Part shown: positions 1 to 14,100 of the stretch, one piece after another
Layout: each line of letters starts with the position of its first letter
Position numbering within the stretch: position 1 is the stretch's first letter
Assembly: GCA_900618425.1 (NCBI GenBank)
Contig: UZAN01039982.1
Span: 34,930-98,929, forward strand
Direction: 5' to 3'
Origin: Echinostoma caproni
Taxonomy: Eukaryota; Platyhelminthes; Trematoda; Plagiorchiida; Echinostomatidae
Length of the DNA stretch: 64,000 nt
Translations under genes and position numbers: made by a program
Notes under the pieces: generated by a model
Seen by the model: the letters and a program-made list of their open reading frames with translations, nothing else
Database searches by the model: none
What the model was told of the DNA's origin: nothing

Positions 1-3000
1 TTTGAAGGATTGGAGTGATTGTACGATCAAATCAATAAGACGTTTTATTCCACAGATCATTCATCCATTTCTGTTTTGTACCTCTTGCGTACCTGCAACG
101 AAATAGACCTAGCGATTTCACAAATCAATCACCGCGTATCTTACCGAAACTGACTGACCGGGTATCGGACACATAAAGAACTATGAGACTAACCCTTATC
201 GGTGAACACTCTCCCCCCTCCCCCCGAATCCTGTTCCATCCCGTGCTCCGTCTCGCGGTTCCCCTTTTCATATATATTTCTACTGGAGAAGTGAACGCAC
301 GTAGGGCATAGGAATAGGGCCAACGCGCGGTTCACCTTACGTGCTTGGGTCATAAAATTTCATAGTTGTAAGAGAAAACAGCAGTCCCAATTTGTATGTC
401 AATGCATCTGATTTGCATGAAGATTAGAGGCGGAGGAAGAATGAGGTGAATCCTAATGCTTTCACGATGGCTCAATAGCGGTAAATTACTTTACATCCGT
501 GCTAACTGAAAGAGTTAGAGGAATGCTTACAATGGCACTGAAAATCCTAAAACCACCGAAGATAATTTCAACATGAAGTTTGTTTACAAAGTACGACTTA
601 GTATTTTGATGCGGTATGGGCTTAAGATAGAATGGTCAACCACGTGAGTGGATGCTATTTCAGGTTCACTGGAGAGGGATACGTTTAATTTCAGTTTACC
701 GCACTGACTCTCAAAAGTTATTCTGTCGTTTTTCTCAGCGGTTGTACTTTACACTGACGAAGAGTAATGCTGACAAACTGAAGATTTTTACTTACGTGAA
801 TGCAAGCCCTTGTCAATATCTCCTCGTAATTTGAAATTTTCATATTCTAGTTTCTGATCTTTCAGAAGTTTTCTGTAAAACAATAAAGATAATCAACAAA
901 TTTGAAACTGAAAGAACTCTGTCTGGTAGTTTTACAATGCTGCACTAAATTTGTTCGCAAAAATAGACCCAATAGAAATAATATTTTAGGTTAAACTTAT
1001 AATTTCATGCTTTTAAGAAGAACAATGAAAATCCTTCCAATGAAGAAAAGATAATGCTGAGTTGCTAAATCAAAACCAGTGAAACAAAATATCAGTCAGA
1101 ATTATTTAAAAGAAACAGTGAGTTTGAAAGAGAGACTAACTGTGTTTGTCTGATGAAACCGCAATTCCCACATCTTTAAGGTGATACTTTCTTGCATAAG
1201 GATTAACTTCAGTCGAAGAAGAGATCAGTTGGATAAAATCAATTGTCGTCCATTATCCAAAACCAGAAATGTGTACACAGTGAGAATTGACTGGGACCGG
1301 AAGTGAACCACAGCAGGCATGGGGGAAGTGATGAAAAGAATCAATTGCTAAGGGTTACGTAACCCGCTTTGGTATAGACAAACCCAAACCCCTCACTTCC
1401 ATCAAACGCCCAGGATCAATTTATTTAGGCAAATGGCTCTATCAGAATTTTTCAATGTATTTTTGATCATTCCAGTTTGAGAACGAAATCTCCAAGAAGC
1501 ATGTTTACCTAAATAAATAAATATAAATTATTGTCAGCATTCATTGCAGAAATTTGGGACCGTGAAAATTATATAGTGTGGGAAGAATTAGTTATGGGTT
1601 GCCCATGCAGTGAAAATTAGAAATATAATTGAGAAGAATGATTTACTATTCACGATATAATCGTCATTTTGTTTTTATTACCATATAGTGTTTGCAATGT
1701 GTAAACTGGTTCAATGATAACAGACTTTGATGAATTATTTTTCAAAAGCTTAATTCACGCGTTTTCTGGATTGCATCACAGTACTTGCTTTTGTGTGATA
1801 AGTGGCTCAAGTTGATGCAAATGAATGCGCTATCCACATTGGTCCTGCTAGAAGGGACGCGCATTGAAACAAGAGCAACGTGCATTATGTTATCCGGGGT
1901 TAAACTGTCCTCGCTATCTTGGAGTTATCAAACCTGTGGGTTATGAGTGACCAAGTAATTGGGTCGACAGTTCATATGACCAACTTTGTGCCAAATTTAA
2001 GTACTAAAACACGACAAGGTTTACGAGTGTGGTGATGCATAGCGTATTCACGTGACAAATATGGTGTGTCACGAATTGCGGCTGTTCGATAAGAGAGGGA
2101 GAGAGAGACTAACAGTATCAGTGCAGGTGATGGGAATGGGTAGTAAGTTCTTTAAAGGACGCAAAGCGGGAAAATTGTCAAGCTGAATGAGACACATGCG
2201 TGATAAATGTCACATACAATTTACTGTGCGAACTCCAAACAATGGAAAAATACATTATTCTGTGCTTTTTACAAGAACCTTAGGTATGGCACGTATGTCA
2301 CACTAAGTTGTTATGACTGAGCCACCATAGTTTCAATGAACCAAAATGCACTACATCAGCGAAAGACAGACGTGCTCCAAGTAGATCAATCTAAAGGTTC
2401 TTGTAAAGCAAATTTTCCATTAATCAAGAGCTGTGTATTACAAGAGTCAGACGGCTATGAAATAGGTAACTCACATTTCGTCAAGCGTTATTTGACATTG
2501 TGAGAAGGTATTCGATGTGACAGCAGCAAAGCGGTTAATGATTGCAAATTTGTAAGCTACTATGCTAAGAATTTATAATGTAATTATGTGTGGTCTTTTC
2601 TCTGGTCAACCATGTTTTCTGTGAAATGCATCACATTTTCTGCGTCTAGTAAACTGGAGTCAATAGAAAATACTACTTAAAAGTTTTAAATTATTCAGAA
2701 TAATTTCATTGTAGTTTTTGACATATTAGATCAGGTTTAAACGTTCACAAGTTGATACCGTGAATTTATCCCAGAAATGTTTGATCTACTTTTGTAGTTC
2801 ATGATCGACTATAGAGTGGTTTCTTGTCTTATTTATAAACTTCATTGACAATAGTCCTTATCACACTTCTCCATTACATTGAAAACAATCACAACATACA
2901 ATTCAGCTCCCTTGAGCCATGCCATCCGCATGAAAGTCCGATAATTTTAAGTATCGGATAAACAAACGGTTCTGTGGTCCAACTGCTGACGCGAGGAGAA

Positions 3001-4459
3001 AAAAACCGTGCAATAAATTGATTGAAAACAATATACCGCTATCTCAGTATTGATAACTATCACTGAAACTGTAACGCTGCGGTCATCCCATGATATGATT
3101 CACGTCAAATCCTCAGTGAAAGTATAATCAGATTATTCACTGGAGTACCTCCTTTCCACCTTTATGCTAGCAATCCACGTCAGTTATATGATCGCCCGCC
3201 TCCACAGATGTCTTACAGATATTCCATGCACATTGTTCCTGTGATAAAATCAAACGCTAATATTGAACTGGAGCTGTGATTTTTATTATTTTACGGCCGA
3301 TCCCCCAGTATAATCTTCCATCATTATTCCTCTCTATCGTAAAGCCATTTCATTCCCTTGCTAGTGATGGATTGGCAATTTAATGACGAACTGCAAAATT
3401 AGTATAGAAATGTGAGTTACTGAAAAGTGATTGCAGCGCTTCAGCAAACCATGGTTTACTTTGCTTTGAGTAGATATTATGTATGTGAAAAGTGCTTTGT
3501 GAATGAATGTGGCCCACTGGTAAGCAGGTATTTGGTTTTATCCAACATAAATCTACAAACGATTGTAAAAGTCGGAAATAAAACTTTGAAATGAATTTTA
3601 TCCCGGGTTCAATAGGGTTTGAGTTACGTCTGTCCTTGATTTTAGCGAACCAACTTCAACAGGTTTTGAGAAGTGAAAACTCTTCCAACTGAGCATTCCA
3701 GTCAAATGTTGTTGTTGGACACACCGAATCTATTCCAGTATTCTTTTTCTTTATCTTGGCTTTTCAATCAGTATATTACAATATGCAATGTATACATATA
3801 TACATATATATGTAAACTTCTTAAGGAACCTAAACAAAAGGGGAGAAACTAAGATACTGTGCAGAAGGTACTCTTTGCGAGTAGCGTGCTTTCATATATT
3901 TATAAGTATTCCATCTAACATTTAATTAGATTTTGAAATGGCTACACATATTGCAAACAAATAAAGAACAGGGGATTGATCGTTTTTCATAAATTACCTC
4001 TCCACACATCTGTCAGTGAGAAAGATTATCATTTATCTAACGTGTGCTGCAATCATTTGCTTTATACTCTTAGGTAATTATTATTCTGCTTTGTACTTGC
4101 TTAAGTTGCCGAGACATGAAACCAAGTAAATGCTCCCATGTGAATGAAACTCAATGTAGAAGCACGAAGTGACAAACAAGCTTGTATTCAGCAGTAAGAA
4201 AACTGTTTTTTCTCGAAAATTGAAATTCAGCGCTGCAGAGTATTTGGAGTTAATATCGTCTTGAGACTAGATATAAGACTCACCGTGACCAAAAAATTCT
4301 TCTTTAGTTTATCCAGTCTCTGCGACTCCTCGGGGTAACAGAATGGGCTAGTCCATAAGATCTTGAGAATCGAAGTAGATTATTTATGGATATTGAGGTT
4401 GGCAGTTAGAAGAATTCCTACCACTTCCACTCCGGCCACCATATAACAGCGAACCTGCC
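1..4459. other. Intron, no gene seen
   Basis: No ORF with recognisable similarity or exon-like features on either strand. It is AT-rich with short purine runs near 2095-2110 and a TA-rich patch at 3780-3815. It contains a perfect 14-bp palindrome GGGTTACGTAACCC at 1352-1365. Because the PDZ exon at 8012 needs an upstream partner and none is found, this stretch is inferred to be part of a syntrophin intron. Confidence 0.6.
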
Positions 4460-4859
4460 TTTATGGTCAAACGTTAACCCTATACAGGGAGCGGACTATC
4501 TGAGTCATGTCCATAGAGTTTGTTTTCAGTGGGTGTGCAACCCCATCTTGAAATAATACCCGGGAATCCTGATTTAATACGCGGATAACCTTGATTGTAA
4601 AAGTTTCCGTGAGTTGCCCAATCATTTTAGTGTTTAGCCGTCTTGAGTGGCGTTCATGGATTCGAAAAATTGGGTCCCCTTTATCCAGTTCGTTAGAACC
4701 GAGAGAAGACAAAAACTGCTAGATTTTAACATTTCTCTTAATCTCTTCAGTCACTACGACGTAAAACAATTTGGTATTTATGCGAGCAAGTTTTGATAAC
4801 TACAGTAGTTAAACGAACAACTGTCAGCGAAAGAGTGGGGTGGGAAATCAGTTCCATGG

Positions 4860-5461
4860 CAGTCAGACTGATTGTGTAAGAAACTTTTGTGCGCACAAGG
4901 TTGGGTTACGTAACTTGATTAGCATTGAAAACACCGAAAACCTGGAGTTCATATTACGTAATAACGGTTTGAACGACATTCGTGGGTCAGCGATATGTCC
5001 AGTTGTCATGAGATGTTTTGCGATTGATGACCCTGGATTTCTCTTACCAGTTCGACCTGTAAGACTTTGTTGCGTCATCGATTATACCAACCACTTGGGA
5101 ATGTGTTCAGACATCCGCTGTGCCAAGGGCCATTTCTTTTTGCCAGTGTAAGGGTCACGGCAACTGCAGTTGAATTGGTAGACGATATGTGAAGCAAAAT
5201 TGTTCGGCTAGTTCTGTTTTAGATTGTCTAAACGAAGTCTTTGGGTATACGGTGTCAATCGAAGCTGTGCGGCAGGAAAAACAATGCCTCCTTGAGCTTT
5301 TGACGCATGTCGTTCATTTTATGATCACCTTTAAAGGCGAGTCTGACGAAGACGCTCTTCTTCGGTACTGCGCAGACGGGATCAGCCGGTGTCTTTCGTC
5401 TCCTATGCACATCAACAAATTGAAATACTGTGACAACTTTGTTTGAAGTACCACTGATCAT
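4860..5461 (-). pseudogene. Penelope-like element: RT tail and GIY-YIG endonuclease, decayed
   Basis: Read on the minus strand, 5461 to about 5255 encodes VFVRLAFKGDHKMNDMRQKL, resembling the block after the RT core of Penelope-like elements. After a frameshift near 5160-5250 comes a Cys/YTG segment (frame-hopping), then RMSEHIPKWL and, after an in-frame stop, SSIAKHLMTTGH, with LRNPTLCAQKFL near the end. That order (YxG, RxxEH, SxxAxHLxxxxH, terminal LCVQK-like) is the C-terminal GIY-YIG endonuclease of animal PLEs, which nicks target DNA for insertion. At least one stop and two frameshifts make it inactive. The 5' RT core is not recognised upstream in minus orientation (5461-5850). Confidence 0.75.
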
Positions 5462-5813
5462 TTTTTCGACACGTATGGATGGAGCGTGAAGCAGTCGACA
5501 ATGAAATTACTTGAACTGGAAGAACCGACGGACGAACATACTCTTCACGCCGCTTTATTTGCTGAAGAGGAAAAGCCATTTATTTTGGTTACTTCTAACA
5601 TAATAAAGGTATATCTCATCAATAAATTTTTTATCCTCCGAGGAAAGGTTACTTGAATGTTTTGCACCCATGAGTTCATTATTACTGTGAGCGAAATAAT
5701 AATGCAACCATGCAGTTACTTGGTCCAAGTTATCATACATATGACTAGAAAATTGGTTTCCTTTGAAAGTAGTACAATCACATTGACACTTGTCAGGAAC
5801 AGAGTTACGTTCT

Positions 5814-5830
5814 TGTGTGTGTGTGTGTGT
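5814..5830. repeat. (GT)n microsatellite
   Basis: About eight GT units. It creates a translated HTHTQ run in an otherwise meaningless minus-strand frame. Confidence 0.9.
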
Positions 5831-7554
5831 CTGTAATGAGATCATCGCTTCTTAACCAGTTCACTAACGAAAAAGAGTAGTACCGGTAAGAGGAATGCAC
5901 TAATCATGCAAAAAATGGTTCCATGTGTGTCGTCATCATTGTGTTCGTATTCTGGGTGATCAGCCTTTCACCGCCCAATGCTTGATAGTCAGAACAACTC
6001 CCCGTTGATAGTGTACAAAGTACGTTCACACGACGTATTGTATGTTGCTACGTTCAATGTTAGTTGGCTGTTGAATAAACACCTACAGTTGTTCATGATG
6101 AATCAAAGGGCTAATAGAAAATGTTGCCCTATTTCAAAGTTAGTGGTAAAGCCGCAGTTGTGTCCCAGTTTCCGAAGCGTCTAATCAGCTCCACCTGATC
6201 GACTGATTTATTACTAGATTTTGTCGGCTTTGCTGATGAAAAAATCTCAAACATCCAAGAGACACTTGATTGGTAAGTTCTAAGCTTTCAGGAAGAATAC
6301 TTTTTGAGACACAACTGAATTTGAGACTATCATTCATATTAAGGTTTCAACAGTTACTCCGTGGTTTCAGGAATTTTTAGACGTTTCTGACGAAACTGTT
6401 CAAGACAAAAAGTTTTACAACCGCAAGGCAACACTCACTGACTAAACATTGCAGAAATGGTTGGTTCACCTTGTGGCATGGGAGACCGACAGCTTATTAT
6501 TCTACAATAAATGAATATAAACCCTTGTTATAAGATAAGGTTGGCAATTGAAAAATATCAGCATTTCTCAAGGTTGCTTTTTATATCCCCTGAGATATGT
6601 GATATTAATTTATCATATTCCAGAAAATGCAATTCACCAGTATAAGATGTTTTTGGGATAATTCTATTTAGAGTTCTATTGATTTGAACCGGTTAATGAA
6701 CGTGAAGCGATTTATGTAATTATTTTTTCACGCATCCACGAGGACTATTGGTAGAAATATACAGTAATTTATTTGTGAAGTCACTCATTTTTTGCTTTGA
6801 ATAAGCATAATCTCACAAAAATAGAAGTATCTGGTGAGTGATGACGTTCTCAGCGGATTTTAGTTTTCTTCAAACTAAAGTTTTTTTTACTCTTGATTAG
6901 TTGAGTTGCAAAAGTGATCTAAAAACTTCGGACCTCTGTATTGAAAATCTCCAAGTTGATGATACAGGAATCTCACAGGATTCCATATTTCAGTTTTACT
7001 CCTTATTTATAGGGTTTTAGAGTGAGTGCCTTTTCTCATAAAAAATGTCTGCTTGCTTACTTCATCTGATTTCACATAAACAAAATAGTAATCTTCAGTT
7101 TAATGACCATGTTCAAAAGCCGGGCTTCACGTTATCCTGATGCGATTGTTTTCCGGATTTTGGAGATTTTTTCATTACGGATGTAAGAGCATAACATTTA
7201 TTGCTGTGTTCATGTGATCTTTCATCTATTGGTCGTAAAATAAGTATGATAATTATGACTGTTCTATTCTATTCTCGTTTTCGCAAGTCTGAGCTAGGTC
7301 TATGGTTGAAAACTAAACTATATTTCAGCCTTATACAAAACCGAGTTGTCGACTTCGCAACTGCCAGCAAAGATTGATTGGGAGAAAAAATAGATGAATA
7401 CGTGTGGTTTTCTGGCGTGAGTCGATGAAGATAGATACCGTCTCATACTGATACTATCTACAGCAATGGAATACATTTATCGACAAATAGTAAATGATGA
7501 TGATAATCTGGAAAGGTAAATTGTTTTCCTTTTTTTATTACACACTTTCGTGTG

Positions 7555-7690
7555 ATGAACAGCAGACGGGGTAAACCCCATAGTCACGAGGACCTGCCGT
7601 TCAGTAATGGAAACCAGTAACCTAAGCCCCGGGACTTGGAGTGGTTAACCACATAAGGCCCCGATAGGTCAGGTGTGGTATTGGTGGTTT
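7555..7690. repeat. GC-richer repeat-like block with palindrome GTGGTTAACCAC
   Basis: The composition changes sharply from AT-rich intron to a segment with CAGACGGGGTAAACCCC, AAGCCCCGGGACTTGG and a perfect 12-bp palindrome GTGGTTAACCAC at 7641-7652. It then returns to AT-rich sequence. It has no ORF. It resembles a short interspersed repeat, but no second copy is visible in this window and no pol III boxes are convincing. Confidence 0.3.
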
Positions 7691-8011
7691 GTTGAGTGAA
7701 TCAGCTATCTCATTCCATGTGTGCATCCATCAAATGCAATAACATGCTTGAAAATAATAGAAAATGTTAAGCTACATACTGCGTTATTTTAAGTATCAAA
7801 CTGGACATCGAAATCCGTTGGGATAGTGTTTCGTGAAATGGTTCTTTAATCGTGACTGATAAACGGCCCCAGGGAATTTGCAGAAATGATTAATATCTAG
7901 ATTTGGTTATTTGCATAAGCACACTTGGAATGATCAGATATTGATGTCTGGATGACTAATTGTATGTTCATAGATAAATAACGCGGTTTTATCACAATTT
8001 ATTTTGCACAG

Positions 8012-8187
8012 GGTATGGCTGCCGAACAAACTGGTCAGCTTAATGTGGGCGATGCGATTCTCAGCGTGAACGGAGAGGATTTGCGCAATAGTACGCATGA
8101 CGAGGCGGTGAAGGCACTGAAGCGAGCGGGTCGCATAGTGGAACTGGAAGTGAAGCACATGCACGAGGTCACACCTTATTTCCGACG
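8012..8187 (+). CDS. Syntrophin exon: C-terminal half of PDZ domain
   Basis: Internal exon of a syntrophin, the cytoplasmic membrane-associated adaptor that binds dystrophin or dystrobrevin and recruits channels and signalling proteins through its PDZ domain. The reading begins [20 protein letters not shown] and continues through [17 protein letters not shown] to HEVTPYFR. This is the second half of a syntrophin PDZ domain, including the GDAILSVNG strand and the HDEAV helix that closes the peptide groove. The acceptor is tttgcacag at 8003-8011 and the donor is gtaagt from 8188. The exon is 176 bp and ends with two bases (CG) of an arginine codon, which the next exon completes with G. The preceding exon, with the carboxylate-binding loop of the PDZ, is not found in 1-8011. 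Family assignment is firm; alpha versus beta subtype is not decided. Confidence 0.93.
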
Positions 8188-11100
8188 GTAAGTGTTCCTC
8201 CATGCAATATCATATATCCGATGAACTCTCTATGGATTTTTCATCATGCTTTTGGTGAAAGAAGAAATACGGTGCAAAATATTCACTAATTTCCCAACCA
8301 ACTGTAGAAGATTGTCGGTATGACGAATAGTTTCATTTTTCTTCTCAGAAGAAATCCCCGCACCCGTGGATCACAGCAGTCTGATCCATTATCTCACAGT
8401 TTGATATATCTATTTTCAAAATGGTTTGTAGGAGGGCAGAAGGAAATGTTGAGCTATAGCTATAGATATATTTACATAGTCGTGAGATGACTACACGTGC
8501 CCCGAAGTAGTTTCGGTTATAACAATTCATCAGACTTCTAAACGTTTCAGTTAAACCAAGCAGTCTACCAATACATATAGAAAATACGTCGAAAGATTTA
8601 TTTGGAATGCAGAAAAAATAATTAAAGACACTACGCACTTCAAATTCTGGTTAACATAATCAAAATGATATCGAATCTCTTTTCATTGTGGCAATTAACG
8701 CTTCTATTGGGTCAATCATAAACTTATGTTTTGTTATTGCTGCAAGGCACACGAAAGCTTTAGTTTGTCTTGTTAGTCTAAATAGTAGAAAAAAGCACTC
8801 TTCCATAATGTTCCCAAAACAGTGACTAATCGTTCTAACCTAAGAGCAATAAATGCCACCAAATGAAAACCTCAGTGCTAGTCACAGTTATCAATAGGTA
8901 TCGTTGCTACATTGGTGGACACTTGATATTGGTTGCTACTTGGTCTGCTTGTTTCAGCTCGTCTGTAGTCAGTTTACTTAGGTCAAGCTGCACTGCAATG
9001 CAAGGTGATACACCGATCAATTTGATATCGAGTGCACATGCATGAGAAATGTGATCAACTTACCAATAAATCTGATAAGTTCGGACGTCGACACTTTTGT
9101 GACACCATGCGACTGTTTGGCACGCAAGAACGATAGCTGATAGATGAGTCCTACGAAACCAGACAACCCGTCAGTACACAAATATATAAATATTCCACGC
9201 ACAAGGATATAAGCGATAAAGAGTGATCATACAGAAAACTCAGCACGTTAGTTATCGATGATGACGTAGCTCCGCGGTGAAACAGACAGGGGATGTTTGT
9301 TACTTAAAAGATAATTAGCATCACTGGTATCTGGTTGTAGATCCATGATGACAGAAATAAGTTTTTGACCAGAAATGGAAATTATCGAATCTCCAGAGAG
9401 TATGTAGTTGCCCTCTAAGCTAAAGTACAGTACTGCGCTTTTTGTTTCTAATCCAATAATGAAACCCAGCGCCCTCAAAAAGTCATTCGGCTAATCTATT
9501 ATTCATTTTCACGTGTTTTCCTGAGCACTGTATCCTATAACCGAATAGTGCACAATTAGAACAGATGAAAAATTTAGATAGGCGCAAGCCTTACATGTTT
9601 CAGTTGAAGGACCAAGGAGGACAGCAGTTTCAGTAATAAATCACGTTCTCCAGTACATTAACCAATTGTGGTCTATACTCGATACATTCACGAAGAACAC
9701 AGTAATATTCCGTAAATCTGAAGTTAAACTGCCATACGTAACCCATCAGAAACGGGTTTACCACTTTTGTTGGTACGCAAACTGCGAACTTTGCAGAAAT
9801 TAACCGACAATTGAATCTTCCTGAAACCCGTAACTCGTTTGTGATTTTGTGCTGGTCTGGAACAGACCAAAATACCGTTGAAACAATAAAGGTATGCTAC
9901 CATGAAAATGTAACTGTTATCTACACTTGGTGTATTCAAAAACCTACGTCTTCTCCATATTTCCTCACCCGTTGATGGCTGTTTCTACGATGATCAGAAT
10001 CAACGTTTTAAGGTCTGTAAACTACCCGGAAGACCCTAGACAAAAGTGGTAGTCAGGAAAGCAGCTACAAAAGCTGTTTATTGTTCGACAATAGATAGAC
10101 TGTTGCAAAAAATATCTTCTAAGTGACTGGGATAGACCGTAAGTTGTGAAAATATTGATATTCAAAATATGAACTAAAAGTAATTTGCCTTCTGTGTGCT
10201 CACAGTTATCAGATTCACACTTGTCTCATACTGCCCGATGATTTCATGTGTTAACTAATGATGTAGAAATCAAATGAAATTGATTATTCTTTCTTTGTGC
10301 ACACTAGCAATGAAATCAATTGTTTTCAAATCTGTGCATCTAGTAATTAGGCACAAGAATGCATTTGTGAACCTTTTTGACACAAAAATTTCAACCGCGA
10401 TTTTTCCGCTTTTAAACCTAACAGAAACTCAAAATTTTATACTACCTGTTTTTCAAGATGGATGAAACCTATGAGACAGTTTAACAAGGTATTTGTGCCA
10501 ACTTCTGCCTATTCGGTAGCGTCCCTGAGAAATATCACACAGAAGAAAGGTTAAAATTGTAGCTTTTCCCACTATGAAAACTAGGGAAGAAAGTTCAAAT
10601 CGCCATCATGCCAACTATTCCAGACTACATTGCACGTTGATTGAGACTGATCATCGGTCTTCAGCTTTGCACTTCTTATTTCATCCATACACCTATACAC
10701 TCAGAATGCGTCGGAATCCAGTTTTGCTCTCCTTGTAGTTCATCAGTACTGCTTGCACACCCACCTTTGAAGTTTATAACAGTCGTATGGAAGGCGCATA
10801 TGTTATCTGTCTGCACTAGACAACTTTTAAACGGAGGCCGGTTAGTTTGCATGAATCATTAGCAAGCCCCATTGGTGATAATGTGGTTCAAAACACATAA
10901 CTTCACATTTAACCCTGATTAATCCTTAAGCGTAGCAGGAAAACATTTTAAGACAGTTTAATGTGTGATCTGTTATTGTAAATTCACAATCAACGGAGAG
11001 TATATTATACTACTAGCGGAACGGTAACACCGCAAATCATACTTATTTATAATTTCTCAGTACTAAAGGGAACATCATTAAGATGGCTTTTTTTACCAAG

Positions 11101-14100
11101 AGTCCATAAGTTTGAAAACTTCAAAAAGAACGTGGGTACTTGTGTTAATTTAGTAAGGAGTAACTACACTTATTTTATATTGCTGATATGGAGAACTATC
11201 CCTTTCAGCAAAATTGAATAACAACCTGCGAAGAAAGCTTACTGATGGTCCTGAATCAAGCAGCGCTCATACCCTATGCTGATGATCTGCTTATGAGTAG
11301 ATTTGTATAAACCACTGAGCTAGGACATGGCACATATTGTAAACATGTGAAACACCATTTGTAAAACTGAAGCGTTTCACTGGTTTTCTATTGGTTACAA
11401 TGAAGCAGTCGGTTCTGTGCAATGCAATTAGACTGTTTCCGGTGTGAAGTGATTGGAAATCTTTGAATGAAACCACGGAATACAAAAGACAATGCCGTAG
11501 GCCTTGACTATTTTGGTTTATCAAGTTGCTGACTGTTCGGATGAGTCAAAATGACTACACTTTATCCGGTTCATTTGAAAGCTAGTGTTCTGATGTCTCA
11601 CTTGAACAACATTTACACACAGAGACTAATACACATCGAACTGAGTAGGACGGTATTTATGAAAGGATTGCTCAATTTGAAAGGATAACTAAGTGAGCTT
11701 TAGCTTGGCAACTCACTTGCACAGAAAATGTAATAGTGGAATAAGAGAGTAATTGCAAGGAAAACGTCTGCCGCATATTTTGTATCAAGTCTTTACATTT
11801 AAAGGTTTTTGTAACTTTTTCATTATCCGATTATCTTTTGACAAACATATGAAGTGTACTCACTGATGCTTCAAGAAATATAATGCATTCAAGCATTCAT
11901 GTAAACAATGTACCACATATTGAGTACGATTATCCACAAGAATCAACTCATTTATAATGAATACTATCAAGTTGCTGATTTTACAGGATTAAAAAGCCGG
12001 TGATGTCATAATTTCGAATCGTCTTCAGCTATTCACCAGGGGAAACACAGAACTCAAGAAAACTCCAATAAATAACCATACGTTAGGTTTAACCATTGCT
12101 TACAGTCCTTCAACTTATGAAATACTAACGTGATCACATGAGAAGTAAGGTCAATAGAAATAGCGAAATGATAGTGATATAAATGTTAATAATGTAATTA
12201 TTCACGTCTGAAAGCCTTCCTGCTCGTCATCATCAGTATTAAACCCAGAGTAATTTCACCTGAGTAATTCATTGTTCACTGATGCATTTATTGCCTTGTC
12301 CTTTCCAGTGGAGTGAATAGCTGTTGATTAGTTACCGGCATCCTCACGGATCGTTGATTCAAAATATCAAAGTAAATTCTGAATCGTGTAGTGTTCACAA
12401 GAATCGAATCATTAATAAAACACTGTGTTTGGCGGGTTAGAAATGTTTGAAACAATTGGGACCTAGTTTCAAAATTTTAGGCTTTCACATTTTCCAAAGA
12501 ATTAGGTCTATGCTTTATACGTTTTGCAATATGATCACAGGCAGTAATCGATATCGCTTTACGTTGAATTGAATCTGGTTAAGCCCGAATCGGGGAAGTA
12601 AACAAATCTTAACCAAGCAACAAAGGAATGATAAATGACTACTTCAACCTCTTCAAATGGATCAAAAATTCACAGGAGGCAATTCAAAATTTAAGTCAAA
12701 AACTGTTTCATTTAACCCATAAATGAATATTCAGCTGCCAAATGTTCAACAGATACAACTTGAAAAAATCGATTTCATTGATTGCACACTCATAGAAATC
12801 ACTAGATGTTCAGGGTGGATTAAGGAAAATAAAATCTGTGTGATGCAAATATTAGGTGTGATGGGGAATCGTGGATGAGGTGTATGCTTTGCTTGTGTGT
12901 CAATCTGTTTGTGCGCATATTGCGTGATCGCATTATTGATAAACATGGATAACGCAAAATGGACGTGACCGGGCCCAACAGTAATGCTACTATTCTTGAT
13001 GAATTAAAAGCATTCGTGATTTGAAAAATGACGGAGGCCGTTTTCGTATTGAAAAACATAAAGGTGATGCAGTAAAAATGTTAATTTCAACATGCAGTCA
13101 TAAAGATGTGTGGCAGAAATCTTCGGAATTTGTTTCTCTAATCTCTGATACTCAAAATCTTAATAGTGATATGATATGTATGTTTAAGCATTCATATGGA
13201 ATTTTGAGAGGCCCAAAATTTATTTCGATGCATATAGTTCCGAGGCATTCTTCAGTTGGACTTCATTGATTTTCTCCTTCATCAGTAATGAAAAACAAAC
13301 AGTTCACGGACTAAGCTACCATTGTGCCTCCGACAACTTTATTCAGCAATGTCAGTGGACCATACCCATCACTCATCTGACTGGGGCGTAAACAACTTTT
13401 CTTGTCTTTTTGGTTCAGGGACGCGCGGATTTCACTATTGCCTGTCAATTACTGAACTGCGTCATATTTGGGTCGGAATTAATAAGCACACTTTATCTTA
13501 TTTGTGAATCATTCATGTTACGTTTATGAGCCGCTGTAACTATTCTATGCTACTTGAAACTTGACCAAACCTGATCACTGTGTACCAGTAACCTCACTGG
13601 GGTTGAATTCACTTCAGTGATGTCAGTCAATGCTGCCTGACCTAGTTGCTAGATTTTAGTGCACAACAGTATTGGTTCTCTCTACCGCTCGTATATGGTA
13701 GGTGTGCACACGTCATACCAAGTGCCAGAAAGGCAACTATGAGGGATAGAGGGGTTGGCTTGTATTCAGTTTACCGATAGTACCACGTATCCCGTTTATT
13801 TGTTTTTCATTCCCTTCAAAGCAGCTAAGTGCCAAGGGCAAACATCTGCTTGGAACAAATATAAAGTGAATTTCAGAACAGCCCGTGCTTTAAGACTTGT
13901 ATTTCAAACACGGTTTGTAGTAAAATAATAATTTTATTCATTTTATGCAAACAATATTAGCTTCCTTCATGTTGGACCATATTAAATGAACTTTGTAAAT
14001 TTTACAATACACACGGATGCAGCTACTACTAATTGGGTAAATTTTATTGGTTTTTCGTCAAATATATTAGAAACCTTTCCTACGATTATAAATGATGAAT

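Larger units (their letters stand above)
5462..8011. other. Intron, no gene seen
   Basis: Only short frames without recognisable homology. A locally GC-richer block at 7555-7690 stands out from its AT-rich flanks and is probably an old repeat. Confidence 0.5.

Noticed and set aside
8349..8470. Possible small exon after ttctcag at 8348, phase-compatible with the PDZ exon (reads RNPRTRGSQQSDPLSHSL)
   Set aside because: No good splice donor keeps the phase for the 25118 exon, and the direct 8187-25118 junction already fits perfectly.
11255..11310. YADDL motif in a plus frame, as in reverse transcriptases
   Set aside because: Only about 15 codons are open and no other RT block is found on either side, so probably chance.
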